A stretch of DNA of 64,000 bases, from positions 11,036,001 through 11,100,000 of the forward strand of contig CAJFCV020000006.1 in NCBI GenBank assembly GCA_904066235.2, written 5' to 3'. This document shows, piece after piece, positions 63,699 through 64,000 of the stretch (the first letter of the stretch is position 1; every line of letters begins with the position of its first letter). Position numbers and translations under genes: made by a program. This DNA comes from Bursaphelenchus xylophilus (lineage: Eukaryota; Nematoda; Chromadorea; Rhabditida; Aphelenchoididae). The notes beneath the pieces were generated by a model that did not search any database, was not told the DNA's origin, and saw only the letters and a program-made list of their open reading frames with translations.

Positions 63699-64000
63699 AC
63701 AGGGGAAGTACTCCAAGTGCGACGCTCAGATTTTGCTGAAACTTGGCACAAATTCTGAATAATTTTTTCTAAGATATCTGCACGAATCCTAGCTCGCGCT
63801 TTGCAGAAACCACCGAGATTTTTAGATAGAAAGTCGGCCAAAATTTAAGACTTTTTGCCGAATTTCGATATGAAAAGTTTTGTGCCTATTTCTACCGTAA
63901 AGGATAATGTTCCTGCAAAAAATCAAAATTTTCCGCACGAAACTGCCAAAGTTATTGCCAAAAAGCGTTTTTCTCTCTGTTTTTCTCTCTGGCCGCTCTC
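63699..64000 (+). mobile_element. Rep-A copy, cut by window end
   Basis: Left end perfect (ACAGGGGAAGTACTCCAAG). The interior is intact up to the 'tttttctctctggccgctctc' block, where 'tttttctctctg' is duplicated. Confidence 0.93.

Overview
This window reads as the repeat-rich arm of a nematode nuclear chromosome, most likely a Caenorhabditis species (C. elegans or a close relative). The reasons are short introns with GT...TTTCAG borders, AATAAA signals overlapping stop codons, an AT-rich background with many short inverted-repeat elements, and the identity of the recognisable genes. The species is an inference; no search was run. Genes are sparse and most of the sequence is layered, mostly non-autonomous transposable-element debris.

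Genes. At the left edge, on the minus strand, are a truncated casein-kinase-1/tau-tubulin-kinase-like kinase (1-564) and a five-exon stomatin gene (1630-3273). A two-exon secreted protein with dibasic sites and a TATA-like promoter lies at 33.6-34.3 kb (minus). A one-exon FLYWCH zinc-finger protein lies at 48.1-48.4 kb (minus), next to a TTCGAA minisatellite. Weaker exon models, supported by splice sites, compatible phase and protein-like composition, are at 7.4-7.8 and 9.0-9.2 kb (minus), 13.0 kb (+), 15.7-16.0 kb (+), 27.7-27.9 kb (minus), 30.3-31.3 kb (+, possibly retroelement), 43.1-43.8 kb (+) and 56.8-57.0 kb (+).

Repeats. I use letters for families seen several times here. Rep-A is a ~450 bp element with inverted ends CAGGGGAAGTACTCCAAG. 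Rep-B is a ~60-160 bp element with ends TCAGTCTGTCGGGAAAATAA; it has about 30 copies and several unrelated interiors. Rep-C is a ~230 bp TA-flanked foldback beginning CAGTGGCGGACCTGATCCAG. Rep-D is a family with the phrase CTCTGTATAACGAA. Rep-E is a ~180 bp element with ends near CTAGTCCGTTCG. Rep-F and Rep-G are two-copy families. There are also two very large foldbacks (10.2-12.1 kb with tRNA-like modules; 20.0-21.3 kb), a 1.25 kb TA-flanked element (36.9-38.2 kb), a 1.37 kb element with ~105 bp inverted ends (43.0-44.4 kb), a 260 bp mariner-type MITE (60.8 kb), two solo LTRs with exact 5-bp target duplications (31.3 and 42.8 kb), a ~170 bp tandem array with 340 bp higher-order structure (34.8-36.0 kb) and an array built on GCAC(A/T/G)GTGC palindromes (39.3 kb).

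The elements are nested: Rep-A in Rep-A, Rep-C in Rep-A, Rep-B at the centre of a Rep-D palindrome, and a mariner MITE in Rep-A. The genes show no shared pathway. The kinase and stomatin are co-oriented but ~600 bp apart, more than usual for a nematode operon. No CRISPR, rRNA or canonical tRNA gene was found.
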